Assembly: GCA_900473915.1 (NCBI GenBank)
Contig: UCNG01000011.1
Coordinates: forward strand, 544,976 to 608,975
Source of the DNA: Hyphomicrobiales bacterium
Lineage (GTDB): Bacteria > Pseudomonadota > Alphaproteobacteria > Rhizobiales > Rhizobiaceae
Length of the DNA stretch: 64,000 nucleotides
Reading direction: 5' to 3'
Positions 9,835-17,796 of the stretch are shown here, piece after piece. The notes beneath the pieces were generated by a model. The model was not told where the DNA came from, did no database searches, and saw nothing but the letters and a program-made list of their open reading frames with translations. How positions within the stretch are numbered: position 1 is the first letter of the stretch; every line of letters begins with the position of its first letter. Made by a program: the position numbers and the translations under genes.

Positions 9835-10851
9835 ATGGCAAGACAGATCGAGATTCGGCAGGCAGCGCGCACCATCACCGTACCGGCTGGCCGCACCATT
9901 CTCGAGACGGCGCTGGAGGAAGGGATCGCATATCCTCATGGATGCCGCTCGGGCCGCTGCGGCTCATGTAAGTCCCGACTGCTCAGTGGCGAGGTCGACC
10001 TCCTGCCGCACACGCGGTTTTCCCTGACGGATGAAGAGCGAAACCAGCGCTTGATCCTGGCGTGCCGGGCGCGACCGCTCACGGACTGTACGGTGGCGTG
10101 GCTCGATGAGGATGAGGAGGAGCTTGATCTTCCCGTTCGCACCTATCGGACCCGCGTTGTCGCCATCGATGACGCAACCCACGACATCCGCCAGATCAGG
10201 CTGGAGATTGAAGCGGGGGAGACCGTCGCCTTCAGGGCAGGTCAGTATGCGCAGGTAACGTTTGCCGGTGCGCCGGCGCGCGACTATTCAATGGCGAACC
10301 AGCCAGGCCGGTCCCATCTCGAATTCCATATAAGGCATGTGCCCGGTGGAGCCACGAGCGAACACGTCGCCAGGTCACTCAAAGTTGGTGACGAGGTGTC
10401 GGTTCGCGGGCCGCTCGGCAGTTCATTTCTGCGCGAACAGCATACCGGTCCAATTCTCGCGGTCGCCGGCGGGTCGGGTCTCGCTCCGATCAAGTCGATT
10501 GTCGAAATGGCGCTGGCAAGCGGCCTGCGTCAGCCGATCCATCTCTATTTTGGGGCGCGGACGGAACGCGATCTCTATTTGGTCGAACATTTCAGTCTTC
10601 TGGCGAGCACCTACGACAATCTCCAGTTCATTCCCGTGCTCTCGGAGGTGAGCCGATCCGATCACTTCCGAACCGGCCTGGTAACGGATGCGATCGTAAG
10701 TGACATTCAGGATCTCGATGGCTGGAAGGCATATATGGCGGGACCGCCCGCCATGATTGACGCTGCCGGCGTCATGTTTCGCGAACTGGGCCTGCGGAGC
10801 GAGGACATGCATGCGGACGTGTTTTTTACGCCCGAAGAAACGACCACATAA
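9835..10851 (+). CDS. 2Fe-2S ferredoxin-FAD/NAD(P)H oxidoreductase fusion
   Basis: 338-aa flavoprotein of the CDP-6-deoxy-glucoseen reductase / phenol-hydroxylase-reductase type. The N-terminal plant-type [2Fe-2S] domain (1-90) has Cys37, Cys42, Cys45 and Cys77. A FAD-binding barrel follows (RDYSMANQPG near 145-155), then a NAD(P) domain with GGSGLAPIKS. It transfers electrons from NAD(P)H to a partner protein. No oxygenase or hydroxylase partner is nearby, so its acceptor is unknown; the preceding glutaredoxin is a candidate. The start ATG follows GAGGGAGATTGCC. Confidence 0.9.
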   Translation: MARQIEIRQAARTITVPAGRTILETALEEGIAYPHGCRSGRCGSCKSRLLSGEVDLLPHTRFSLTDEERNQRLILACRARPLTDCTVAWLDEDEEELDLPVRTYRTRVVAIDDATHDIRQIRLEIEAGETVAFRAGQYAQVTFAGAPARDYSMANQPGRSHLEFHIRHVPGGATSEHVARSLKVGDEVSVRGPLGSSFLREQHTGPILAVAGGSGLAPIKSIVEMALASGLRQPIHLYFGARTERDLYLVEHFSLLASTYDNLQFIPVLSEVSRSDHFRTGLVTDAIVSDIQDLDGWKAYMAGPPAMIDAAGVMFRELGLRSEDMHADVFFTPEETTT

Positions 10852-10873
10852 AACCTACCGAAAGGACAGGATG

Positions 10874-11386
10874 ATGAATATCGGCAAGGCTGCGGCGGCA
10901 TCGGGCGTTTCGGCCAAGATGATCCGCTACTACGAATCGATTGGATTGATCCCAGAGGCATCCCGAACAGATAGCGGCTATCGCGACTACTCCGAAAAGG
11001 ATGTGCATACATTGCGCTTCATCAGGCATGCGCGCGATCTCGGCTTCTCGGTCGAGAAAATGTCCGAATTGCTCGCCCTGTGGCGAGATCGAAGCCGTGC
11101 GAGCGCTGACGTCAAGCGTGTTGCACTTGAGCATGTCGAAGAGCTTGAGCGGAAGGCACGCGAACTCCAGGAGATGAGCATGACGCTCAAGCATCTGGCC
11201 GAAAACTGTCGGGGTAATGCCCGACCGGACTGCCCGATCATCGACGAACTCTCGGCGGATGGTAAGTCGGACAGGACGCCCAAGACTCGCCGTCGTTCTG
11301 GAGCGACGGGTAACAAGTTCGAGCACCTCGGGCCCGTTGTTTCGGCACAGGCAAAAAGAAGCAGCTATGGCGCCAGGGAGCAGTAG
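10874..11386 (+). CDS. cueR: CueR-type MerR-family copper-responsive activator
   Basis: 170-aa MerR regulator. The N-terminal winged helix (MNIGKAAAASGVSAKMIRYYE) and dimerisation helix lead to the metal loop, with Cys112 and Cys120 in CRGNARPDCPII. These are the same numbered positions as in E. coli CueR, supporting Cu(I)/Ag(I) sensing. The ATG at 10874 is preferred over 10871 and the far-upstream ATG because AAAGGACAGG then has normal spacing. It carries about 35 extra basic residues at the C-terminus compared with the usual 130-140 aa. It probably activates the four CueR-type promoters in this window, including the one driving its own operon. Confidence 0.9.
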   Translation: MNIGKAAAASGVSAKMIRYYESIGLIPEASRTDSGYRDYSEKDVHTLRFIRHARDLGFSVEKMSELLALWRDRSRASADVKRVALEHVEELERKARELQEMSMTLKHLAENCRGNARPDCPIIDELSADGKSDRTPKTRRRSGATGNKFEHLGPVVSAQAKRSSYGAREQ

Positions 11387-11388
11387 CT

Positions 11389-11601
11389 ATGATCCTCGCC
11401 CGCGAAATCCTGCACCTGTTCAAACGAGCCTGTTCCGACGGCGACATGGAAGTTGCCGAGAAGCTTTTGCAGACCCTTGAACTGATTGATGCGCGAGAGA
11501 CTGGTGCCGCAGTTTCTCACAAGCCACTGTCTGAAGCTTATCTGGCTATCGGTAAGCTTCCCGCGCCTCGGAGAGAATGCCAGCACGTCATTAAGATATG
11601 A
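11389..11601 (+). CDS. Hypothetical small protein downstream of cueR
   Basis: 70-aa ORF whose ATG lies 2 bp after the cueR stop, with GGGAG 8 nt upstream, so translation coupling is plausible. Predicted helical, with no membrane segment and two Cys (15 and 64). The family is not recognised. It could be a genuine accessory gene or chance coding in decayed DNA next to the pseudogene that follows. Confidence 0.4.
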   Translation: MILAREILHLFKRACSDGDMEVAEKLLQTLELIDARETGAAVSHKPLSEAYLAIGKLPAPRRECQHVIKI

Positions 11602-11743
11602 TCTGTCCAGTGAGATCCAAGGATGGATGAGCCAGAAACGGGACGGGCCATTGCCGACTACGCAGGTCAACAACTGCCGATGCGTCACGGATCACAATGC
11701 GGAGGCGGCGGACATCGAACCTCAGCGGCGGCCGGACCCCCCT

Positions 11744-12050
11744 CCTGGTATTGCTTCGGTACTCTTCAACGCTTCGCAGCAAGTCGGCGTTGCGTTGGGG
11801 CTGGCCGTCCTTTCGACCATTTCCATCTCGGTCACGGCGAGCAGGTTGCCGGATGCACTCGGTGCGCTCTATCGCGCGCGAGGCCGGCGGTGGCGATGTG
11901 GAGAGATCTGCCAGTGACGCACTGATCTTCGGCTATGGTCCTGCGCTTATGGGCGCTGGAGCTGCCCTCGTGATTGCCGCGGTCATTGCGGCGGTGCTGG
12001 TCAATGCCAGCAGCGGACAGGTTTCCCCCGACCCCATCCCGGTCCATTGA
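11744..12050 (+). pseudogene. Remnant of a DHA2 (EmrB/QacA-type) MFS transporter C-terminus
   Basis: Only the last two transmembrane helices of a 14-TM drug transporter remain. One frame reads GIASVLFNASQQVGVALG, the classical DHA2 motif; about 130 nt later, homology moves to another frame (ALIFGYGPALMGAGAALV). A frameshift lies near 11875 and there is no 5' portion. This is a decayed fragment rather than a functional gene. Confidence 0.75.
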
Positions 12051-12140
12051 CCGGACCGTGATCAAGCCTACCGGCGCGATACGGTGACCCGCTACCCCGC
12101 CGTAGACCCTGCCCGCTGGGGCGGATTGCTAGCGGGGTGG

Positions 12141-12174
12141 TTGACATACAACATATGAACATCTATTCATGTGT
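12141..12174 (+). promoter_or_regulatory. Promoter and ArsR/SmtB-type operator for the CDF-arsR unit
   Basis: -35 TTGACA (12141-12146) and -10 TATTCA (12164-12169) with 17-bp spacing. An imperfect inverted repeat, ATGAACATCTATTCAT (12154-12169), covers the spacer and -10. TGAACA-N-TTCA dyads are typical of SmtB/CzrA/ArsR repressors. The repressor gene is the second gene of the same unit. Expected logic: repression relieved by Zn, Co or Cd. Confidence 0.75.
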
Positions 12175-12200
12175 TATATGTCAAACGGATGAGCCCTGAA

Positions 12201-13214
12201 ATGTCCCATTCACACAGCCATGGTCATTCTCACGATGACCATTCCCACGATCACTCCCATGCGCCGACCGTCACGAGCGATAATGAGCGCAAGGTTCTTC
12301 TCTCGTTTTTCCTGATCTTCACGTTCATGATCGTGGAGGTGATCGGCGGTCTGATCTCAGGATCGCTGGCGCTGCTGGCCGACGCCGGACATATGTTGAG
12401 CGACGCGGCTGCGCTGGCGCTAGCCTATGCGGCCTTTCGGTTCGGACGGCGTGCGGCCGACCCCAAGCGAACCTTCGGTTATCTGCGTTTCGAGGTCCTT
12501 GCCGGTTTCATCAATGCGATCACGCTGTTCGCGATCGTCGTCTGGATTGTCTATGAAGCTTGGCAGCGCTTCCAGGAACCGCACGTGATCTTGGCGGGAC
12601 CGATGCTCGGCGTTGCCATCGCCGGCCTTCTCATCAATATCCTGGTGTTCTGGATTCTGACGCGCGGCGATAGCGAGCACGTCAACATCAAGGGCGCCGC
12701 CCTTCATGTCATGGGTGACCTGCTCGGTTCCGTGGGTGCGGTTTCAGCAGCCATTGTGATCTCTTACACGGGTTGGACCCCGATCGATCCCATCCTGTCG
12801 GTGGTTGTCTCCCTGCTGATCCTGCGCAGCGCCTGGGGCCTTCTCGGCAAGTCGATCCATATCCTGCTCGAAGGTGCGCCCGACAACGCGACGCCGGAAA
12901 AGATTGAACGTCATCTCGTCGAAAATATCCCTGGCGTGGCGTCCGTTAGCCACATCCATGTCTGGTCGATCACCTCCGGGCGGACCTTGGCCACGATGCA
13001 TGTGCGACCGGCTGCCGATGTCGATGCTCGCTCGGTCGTGCGCGGAGTCGAGAATGAACTGAAGTCACAGTTTACGATCGAACATGCGACTATCGCTATC
13101 GACTGGAATGACGAAGCGGAAGCATGCAGCCTGTCCCAATTCCCTGTCCCGACGGGCCACGCGCATGGGGATGGACACGACCATGACAATGGCCATGAGC
13201 ACGTCCACGCCTAA
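12201..13214 (+). CDS. CDF-family cation efflux protein (CzcD/DmeF-like)
   Basis: 337-aa inner-membrane divalent-metal/proton antiporter. The His-rich N-terminus (MSHSHSHGHSH, then DHSHDHSH) is followed by six transmembrane helices with the metal-site HMLSDAAAL (HxxxD in TM2) and the matching GDLLGSVGA (TM5). A cytosolic ferredoxin-like C-terminal domain and a second His-rich tail (HAHGDGHDHDNGHEHVHA) complete it. Starts at 12171 (GTG), 12189 and 12201 are in frame. 12171 lies inside the promoter-operator, and 12201 best fits the usual family start. Substrate Zn, Co, Ni or Cd cannot be fixed from sequence. It forms an operon with the ArsR regulator downstream. Confidence 0.95.
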   Translation: MSHSHSHGHSHDDHSHDHSHAPTVTSDNERKVLLSFFLIFTFMIVEVIGGLISGSLALLADAGHMLSDAAALALAYAAFRFGRRAADPKRTFGYLRFEVLAGFINAITLFAIVVWIVYEAWQRFQEPHVILAGPMLGVAIAGLLINILVFWILTRGDSEHVNIKGAALHVMGDLLGSVGAVSAAIVISYTGWTPIDPILSVVVSLLILRSAWGLLGKSIHILLEGAPDNATPEKIERHLVENIPGVASVSHIHVWSITSGRTLATMHVRPAADVDARSVVRGVENELKSQFTIEHATIAIDWNDEAEACSLSQFPVPTGHAHGDGHDHDNGHEHVHA

Positions 13215-13228
13215 CAGGAGCATGAGCA

Positions 13229-13543
13229 TTGAAACAAGCCCCATCCTTGACGCAGCACGACGTAACCGTATTGGCAGAGACTTTCCGCCTGCTGGGCGAT
13301 CCCACAAGACTGAGAATTCTGCTCTTTTGCCTGCCAGGTCCAAGGTCTGTTGGCGAGATTGTTGAGAATCTGGAGCTATCGCAGACGTTGGTCAGCCATC
13401 ATTTGCGGCTGCTCAGAGGTGCAAGGCTCGTCAGAGGGGAGCGTCGGTCAAAGCAGGTCTTCTACGAAGTGGCGGACAGCCATGTAAGCGACATGCTGAT
13501 CGACATGGCGTTCCATATCCACGAAGACCATGCTGATGACTAG
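13229..13543 (+). CDS. ArsR/SmtB-family metal-sensing repressor
   Basis: 104-aa winged-helix repressor. The recognition region LELSQTLVSHHLRLLRGARLV is typical. The C-terminal alpha-5 helix carries Asp83, His85, His96 and Glu99 with exactly the SmtB spacing (DxH-x10-HxxE), so it should sense Zn or Co; there is no alpha-3 Cys box for As or Cd. It starts at TTG with AGGAG 8 nt upstream, 14 bp after the CDF gene. Likely represses the promoter at 12141. Confidence 0.92.
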   Translation: MKQAPSLTQHDVTVLAETFRLLGDPTRLRILLFCLPGPRSVGEIVENLELSQTLVSHHLRLLRGARLVRGERRSKQVFYEVADSHVSDMLIDMAFHIHEDHADD

Positions 13544-13722
13544 GTAAAATCAGCGGAGCCATCCGAAACACGATGTGAATTCGGCACCTGCGTCCTTGGC
13601 TCCGCACGGCTAACTCATCGCCTCGCTTCGTGTCTGAGCCGTACTACGAAGATTGAACTCGCCGCGTTCAGTCCGGCGCGCGAGCTTGGGTCGGCTTGCC
13701 GGGAATCAGATGAAATCGGGTC

Positions 13723-13753
13723 TTGACCTTCCAACCATTGGAGACCGCACAGT
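13723..13753 (+). promoter_or_regulatory. CueR-type promoter-operator for the small-ORF/MFS unit
   Basis: -35 TTGACC (13723-13728), 19-bp spacer with ACCTTCC-N7-GGAGACC, -10 CACAGT (13748-13753). Fourth member of the CueR-type set, with a slightly divergent dyad centre. It lies 39 bp before the 43-codon ORF. Confidence 0.8.
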
Positions 13754-13792
13754 TCTGTCTGAGGCCCGATTGACGAAGGTAAGGAGACGGTA

Positions 13793-13924
13793 ATGCACGC
13801 TTTGGTGAAGAACAACTTGTCGGTTGAAACGAAATCCGGCCCGCCGGTCGAAGGCACGACCTGCGTGCGCTTCGACGCGGTCCAATTTGGGCCGGCCGAG
13901 CGCGAATTTTTCACCAGCCAATAG
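13793..13924 (+). CDS. Small 43-aa protein of unknown function in a copper-type operon
   Basis: Short ORF with a strong ribosome site (AAGGAGACGG, spacing about 8) placed directly behind a CueR-type promoter and ending 7 bp before the MFS start. The protein (MHALVKNNLSVETKSGPPVE...) is soluble, with one Cys and two Phe near the end; no family is recognised. Position and ribosome site argue that it is translated, either as a real small protein or as a leader peptide for the transporter. Confidence 0.6.
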   Translation: MHALVKNNLSVETKSGPPVEGTTCVRFDAVQFGPAEREFFTSQ

Positions 13925-13931
13925 GATCGCC

Positions 13932-15290
13932 ATGGTTTCGATCCTCGTCAACCGGACATATCGTAATCTCTTCGCCGCGCAGGTCCTTTCCCTGATCGGC
14001 ACGGGTCTCACCACGGTCGCCCTCGGCCTCCTCGCCTATGATCTGGCTGGCACCGACGCCGGTCAAGTGCTGGGCATCTCCCTCGCCGTCAAAATGATCG
14101 CCTATGTCGGCGTCTCGCCCTTCGCGGGCGCGTTGGCGGGCCGGGTGCCGCGCCGCGCCTTTTTGGTGACGCTCGATGTCCTGCGTGCCGGTATGGTTCT
14201 GCTACTGCCGTTCGTCACGGAGGTCTGGCAAATCTATGCGCTGGTCTTCCTGTTCCAGTCCTGTTCGGCTGCCTTCACGCCGACTTTCCAGGCGACCATT
14301 CCCGACGTTCTTCCCGACGAAAAGGAATATACCGCCGCGCTTTCCATGTCGCGGCTGGCCTATGACCTCGAATCCCTGCTCAGCCCACTGCTGGCCGCCC
14401 TTCTGCTCACGCTCATCAGCTTTCATTGGCTGTTCCTCGGCAATGCCATCGGCTTCATCGCCTCGGGCCTGCTGGTCCTTTCGGTCGCCCTGCCGGTCGC
14501 CAAGACGGTGCAGCGCCCCTTCCTTGAACGGCTGACACGCGGAAGCCGGATCTATTTCGCGACGCCGCGCCTGCGCGGGTTGCTAGCCCTCAGCTTTGCC
14601 TCGTCGGCGGCGGGCGCGATGGTGATCGTGAACACGGTGGTCATCGTTCGCGCAGGCTTCGGGGGCACGGAAGGCGATGTTGCATGGTTCTTTGCTACTT
14701 ATGGGGCGGGTTCCATGGTCGTCGCCTTCGCCTTGCTCAAACTCCTCGAAGGCAGATCACCGCGCAGCGTCATGATCACGGGCTCAGTAGCTTTGCCGGT
14801 GTTGCTCGCGATTGCCGCGTTTTACCAGAGCTGGTGGTCCATTCTGGTTCTCTGGTTCTTGCTGGGCGCCGCCGGTTCCGCTGTCATGACGCCAGGTGGA
14901 ATCCTGCTGCGTCGCTCCGCACACCCGGAGGATCGGCCGTCGCTCTTCGCCGCGCAATTCGCGCTGTCGCATGCTGGATGGCTCGTGACCTATCCGCTGG
15001 CGGGTTGGCTCGGAGCAGGTTTCGGGATGACGACGGCTTTCGCGGTGCTGGCCATCGCGGCTGGGGCTGGCGCGATTGCTGCCGTGCGACTCTGGCCCGC
15101 ACATGATCCCGATATCATCGAGCACGATCACCACGAAATCGAGCACAGCCATCCGCTTGAAGCCGGGGTCGATCATGCGCCGCCTCTCTCCGGCGAGGCC
15201 GACGCGAAGCGCGGCCATCGCCATGGGCCGGTCCGTCACGCCCACCCTTTTGTCATCGATGACCATCATCCAATCTGGCCAAAGGGGTAG
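13932..15290 (+). CDS. MFS transporter with His-rich C-terminal tail, probable metal exporter
   Basis: 452-aa, 12-TM major facilitator of the EntS/TetV-like group (MFS_3): MVSILVNRTYRNLFAAQVLSL at the N-terminus and RVPRRAFLVTLDVLRAG after TM2-3. The last about 60 residues form a cytosolic tail with more than a dozen His (IEHDHHEIEHSH, HRHGPVRHAHP, DDHHP), which fits metal binding. With the CueR-type promoter upstream, copper or silver export is the likely role. The ATG at 13932 is 7 bp after the preceding small ORF. An in-frame ATG at 13824 overlaps that ORF and lacks a ribosome site. Confidence 0.88.
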   Translation: MVSILVNRTYRNLFAAQVLSLIGTGLTTVALGLLAYDLAGTDAGQVLGISLAVKMIAYVGVSPFAGALAGRVPRRAFLVTLDVLRAGMVLLLPFVTEVWQIYALVFLFQSCSAAFTPTFQATIPDVLPDEKEYTAALSMSRLAYDLESLLSPLLAALLLTLISFHWLFLGNAIGFIASGLLVLSVALPVAKTVQRPFLERLTRGSRIYFATPRLRGLLALSFASSAAGAMVIVNTVVIVRAGFGGTEGDVAWFFATYGAGSMVVAFALLKLLEGRSPRSVMITGSVALPVLLAIAAFYQSWWSILVLWFLLGAAGSAVMTPGGILLRRSAHPEDRPSLFAAQFALSHAGWLVTYPLAGWLGAGFGMTTAFAVLAIAAGAGAIAAVRLWPAHDPDIIEHDHHEIEHSHPLEAGVDHAPPLSGEADAKRGHRHGPVRHAHPFVIDDHHPIWPKG

Positions 15291-15495
15291 GAACGATGTG
15301 GCGGTGGAAGCACAAACATGTCTCCCCCGGCCGGTCGCCTCACCTGACCGGAGACCGGACTCCTATGGCCGCCTTGATCCCAGCGCTCCCGGTCGCCAAG
15401 CGCCAGCGACGGCGAGCCTTCCGAACGGACCACGCGGCTCCGAGCTGTCTTCGCTCGGCCATCGCCCAGCCGTCATGGTGCAAGGAGGGTGTGTG

Positions 15496-16464
15496 ATGCG
15501 GGAGGTGACGAAGTATCCCGATTCAATAGAACTTCGCCACCTCCGCTATTTCGTGGCTGCGGCCGAGCACGGCAGCTTCCGCAAGGCGGGAACTGCCCTC
15601 GGGCGATCGCAGGCGGCAATCAGCCGATGCATCGCCGACCTCGAGGACCAAATCGGCGCGTCCCTGTTTCATCGGCATACATGGGGCGTATCGGCGACCT
15701 ATGCCGGACAGCGCTTCCTGCGGCGAGCGCGCAAGGCCATCAGGACCATCGGCGAAGGTGCATATGACGTGGCCTCGGCGGGCCGATCCGAGAACGGGCG
15801 CGTCCGGATCGGCATCTACTCTTCCATCGCCTCGGGCTTCCTGGCCGACCTGCTGCGTGACTACAGCGAACGACATGGCACGGTCCGGATCGAACTGATC
15901 GACGGCAACCCCGACGAGCACGTCGCGGCCATCCGGCAATTGCGCCTCGACGTCGCCTTCATCACGGGGACGAGGGATTGGCTGGCCTGCGAACGCGCGG
16001 CGTTGTGGTCGGAGCGGATCTTTGCGGTGCTGCCGGATCACCACCACCTCACGGCTCGCTCCGAGCTCGCCTGGCAGGATTTGATGGATGAGCCCTTCAT
16101 CGTGACTGAGGCGGCGCCGGGTCAGGAGATCCATGACTATCTGGTGCGGGAGCTGGCCGGGCTCGGCCAGCATCCCGAGATCCAGGTGCAATCGGTCGGT
16201 CGGGACAATCTCCTGCCGCTGGTGGCGATCGGGCGGGGTTTGACGCTGGTGAGCGAGGCGATGACCGTCGCACGGTTCCCAGGTGTGGCCTACCGGCCGA
16301 TCAGCAACGAGGATCTTCCCTTCTCCGCGGTCTGGTCCGCCAGCAACGACAATCCCGCCTTCAGGCGATTCCTCTCCATGGCGAGAGCAATGGCCGTCAG
16401 ACTTGCGCCGTCGACGATTGCGTGGAGCGCCGAGCTTTCGCAAAGCCCCGATCTGTCGAGATGA
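15496..16464 (+). CDS. LysR-family transcriptional regulator at the end of the trb cluster
   Basis: 322-aa LysR regulator. The N-terminal HTH (LRHLRYFVAAAEHGSFRKAGTALGRSQAAISRCIADLE) is followed by a two-lobed effector domain. ATG 15496 has AAGGAGGG 7 nt upstream. Its last 68 bp overlap convergently the end of the DUF2274 gene. A LysR gene in this position is common in alphaproteobacterial trb-type elements, so control of transfer genes is the natural guess; the inducer is unknown. Confidence 0.92.
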   Translation: MREVTKYPDSIELRHLRYFVAAAEHGSFRKAGTALGRSQAAISRCIADLEDQIGASLFHRHTWGVSATYAGQRFLRRARKAIRTIGEGAYDVASAGRSENGRVRIGIYSSIASGFLADLLRDYSERHGTVRIELIDGNPDEHVAAIRQLRLDVAFITGTRDWLACERAALWSERIFAVLPDHHHLTARSELAWQDLMDEPFIVTEAAPGQEIHDYLVRELAGLGQHPEIQVQSVGRDNLLPLVAIGRGLTLVSEAMTVARFPGVAYRPISNEDLPFSAVWSASNDNPAFRRFLSMARAMAVRLAPSTIAWSAELSQSPDLSR

Positions 16465-16636
16465 ACCTCTCCAGCATGGGCACGATGAGCCTCACGGGAT
16501 CGGCGACGGGCTGGCCGGTCTCTCGGGCCAGGATTTCGGCATAGGCCACAAGGTTACGATGCAGTTGTGCAGGTAGGTCTACCGTCACCTTGACGGGCCT
16601 GTCGTCGACGATCGGTCCGAGTTTCAGCTTTGCCAT
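16397..16636 (-). CDS. DUF2274 family protein
   Basis: 79-aa small protein (MAKLKLGPIVDDRPVKVTVD...) starting 2 bp after trbI. The RPVKVTVDLPAQLHRNL segment followed by helices suggests a ribbon-helix-helix-like DNA-binding fold. The family is regularly the last gene of trb operons of this type. Its 3' end overlaps the lysR 3' end by 68 bp on the opposite strand. Confidence 0.88.
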   Translation of the reverse strand: MAKLKLGPIVDDRPVKVTVDLPAQLHRNLVAYAEILARETGQPVADPVRLIVPMLERFISTDRGFAKARRSTQSSTAQV

Positions 16637-16638
16637 GG

Positions 16639-17796
16639 TCAGCCTCTATAGGGTTCGAGGACAAGATCGCGGGTGACCATAACGCGGACGGGGAAGCCCG
16701 GTCGGATGGTCAATGTCGGCGCAACCTGCAACTGGCGCCGGACGATCTGCTGGCCGGCGTCGTTGATGGTGTCCTGTGCTCCATCACGGATGGCGCGCAC
16801 CAAGCGGTCCTCGTCGCTGACCGCCAGTTCTGTGCCGACCGCGAGCAGCGTGGACAATCCCGCCGCCTTGGCCAGATCCCACCAGTGGTAATCGACGCCA
16901 TCTTCAAGGCCAGCATAGCCCTGGGTATCGGCGCCCGGCTGACGTTCGAGCACGATGGAACGGCCGTTCGGGAAGATCAGCCGGTTCCAGACCAGGAGCG
17001 CTCGCCTCTGACCGAACTGCACGTTGTTATCGTACTTGCCGATAATCCGGGTGCCTTGCGGCACGAGCAGAATGCGGCCGGTCGGACTGTCGTAGACGTT
17101 TTCCGTCACCTGTGCCGTGATCTGGCCGGGCAGATCGGAGCGGATGCCAGTAATGAGCACGGCGGGAATCACCGCTCCTGCCTGAAGGATGAACGGCGAA
17201 GCCGGAGCCACGACCCGATCCGACGATGTGGTCCGGCGATCGGCGGGCGCATTCAGAAACGCAAGCTGCCGATCCTGCGCGGTCTGCTGTCCGAGTTGCC
17301 CGGTCAAGCCGGCGAGATCGAAGCCGGGAACGTTTGGCGTGGTCGCGCCACCGGGCGTCCTGGGTGTCGCACTTGGCTGGGTCTGGAAGAAGACGCGGCT
17401 GGTGCGGGCCGCCTCTTCTTCGGCTGGACGGCGTTGTTCGGCTTCGTCGACGGTCGGCGTCGCGATCGTCGGCGGAACAACGGGCTGGCCCCTGTTCTGG
17501 GCGTCAAGAATCGGTCGCCCAAGATCACCGGGCAGCGGCGGACCTAGCACAGGTCCGGTATAATCGCGCGGCAGGCCGGCGAGGCCATCTGCGGTCTGGC
17601 GGTTGTTGGTCGAGTAAAGTTCCTCTCCGCCCTGACCTCCGTCGCGGGTCTGGAGGGCGTAGATCAGCGCGCCGCCGATGCCGACGAGCCCGACGGCCGC
17701 AACGCTTGCCAGCACTTTCCGCGAAAGGCGGGTAACGCGCGGTGCCTCGGCGCGCAGACGCATGGAAGATGCAGTGTTAGTTTTGTCCTCACTCAT
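16639..17796 (-). CDS. trbI: Conjugal transfer protein TrbI (VirB10-like)
   Basis: 385 aa. A cytosolic N-terminus, one transmembrane helix (about 27-47) and a Pro-rich periplasmic linker (about 75-150) precede the VirB10/TrbI C-terminal beta-barrel domain (SPFILQAGAVIPAVLITGI through MVTRDLVLEPYRG). It spans both membranes as part of the type IV secretion core and senses energy state. Overlaps trbG by ATGA. Confidence 0.96.
   Translation of the reverse strand: MSEDKTNTASSMRLRAEAPRVTRLSRKVLASVAAVGLVGIGGALIYALQTRDGGQGGEELYSTNNRQTADGLAGLPRDYTGPVLGPPLPGDLGRPILDAQNRGQPVVPPTIATPTVDEAEQRRPAEEEAARTSRVFFQTQPSATPRTPGGATTPNVPGFDLAGLTGQLGQQTAQDRQLAFLNAPADRRTTSSDRVVAPASPFILQAGAVIPAVLITGIRSDLPGQITAQVTENVYDSPTGRILLVPQGTRIIGKYDNNVQFGQRRALLVWNRLIFPNGRSIVLERQPGADTQGYAGLEDGVDYHWWDLAKAAGLSTLLAVGTELAVSDEDRLVRAIRDGAQDTINDAGQQIVRRQLQVAPTLTIRPGFPVRVMVTRDLVLEPYRG

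Noticed and set aside
15296..15496. 66-codon ORF between the MFS gene and lysR, with TGATG overlap to lysR
   Set aside because: Poor ribosome spacing, composition of random GC-rich frame, and no recognisable product; lysR has its own AAGGAGGG. Not listed as a gene.
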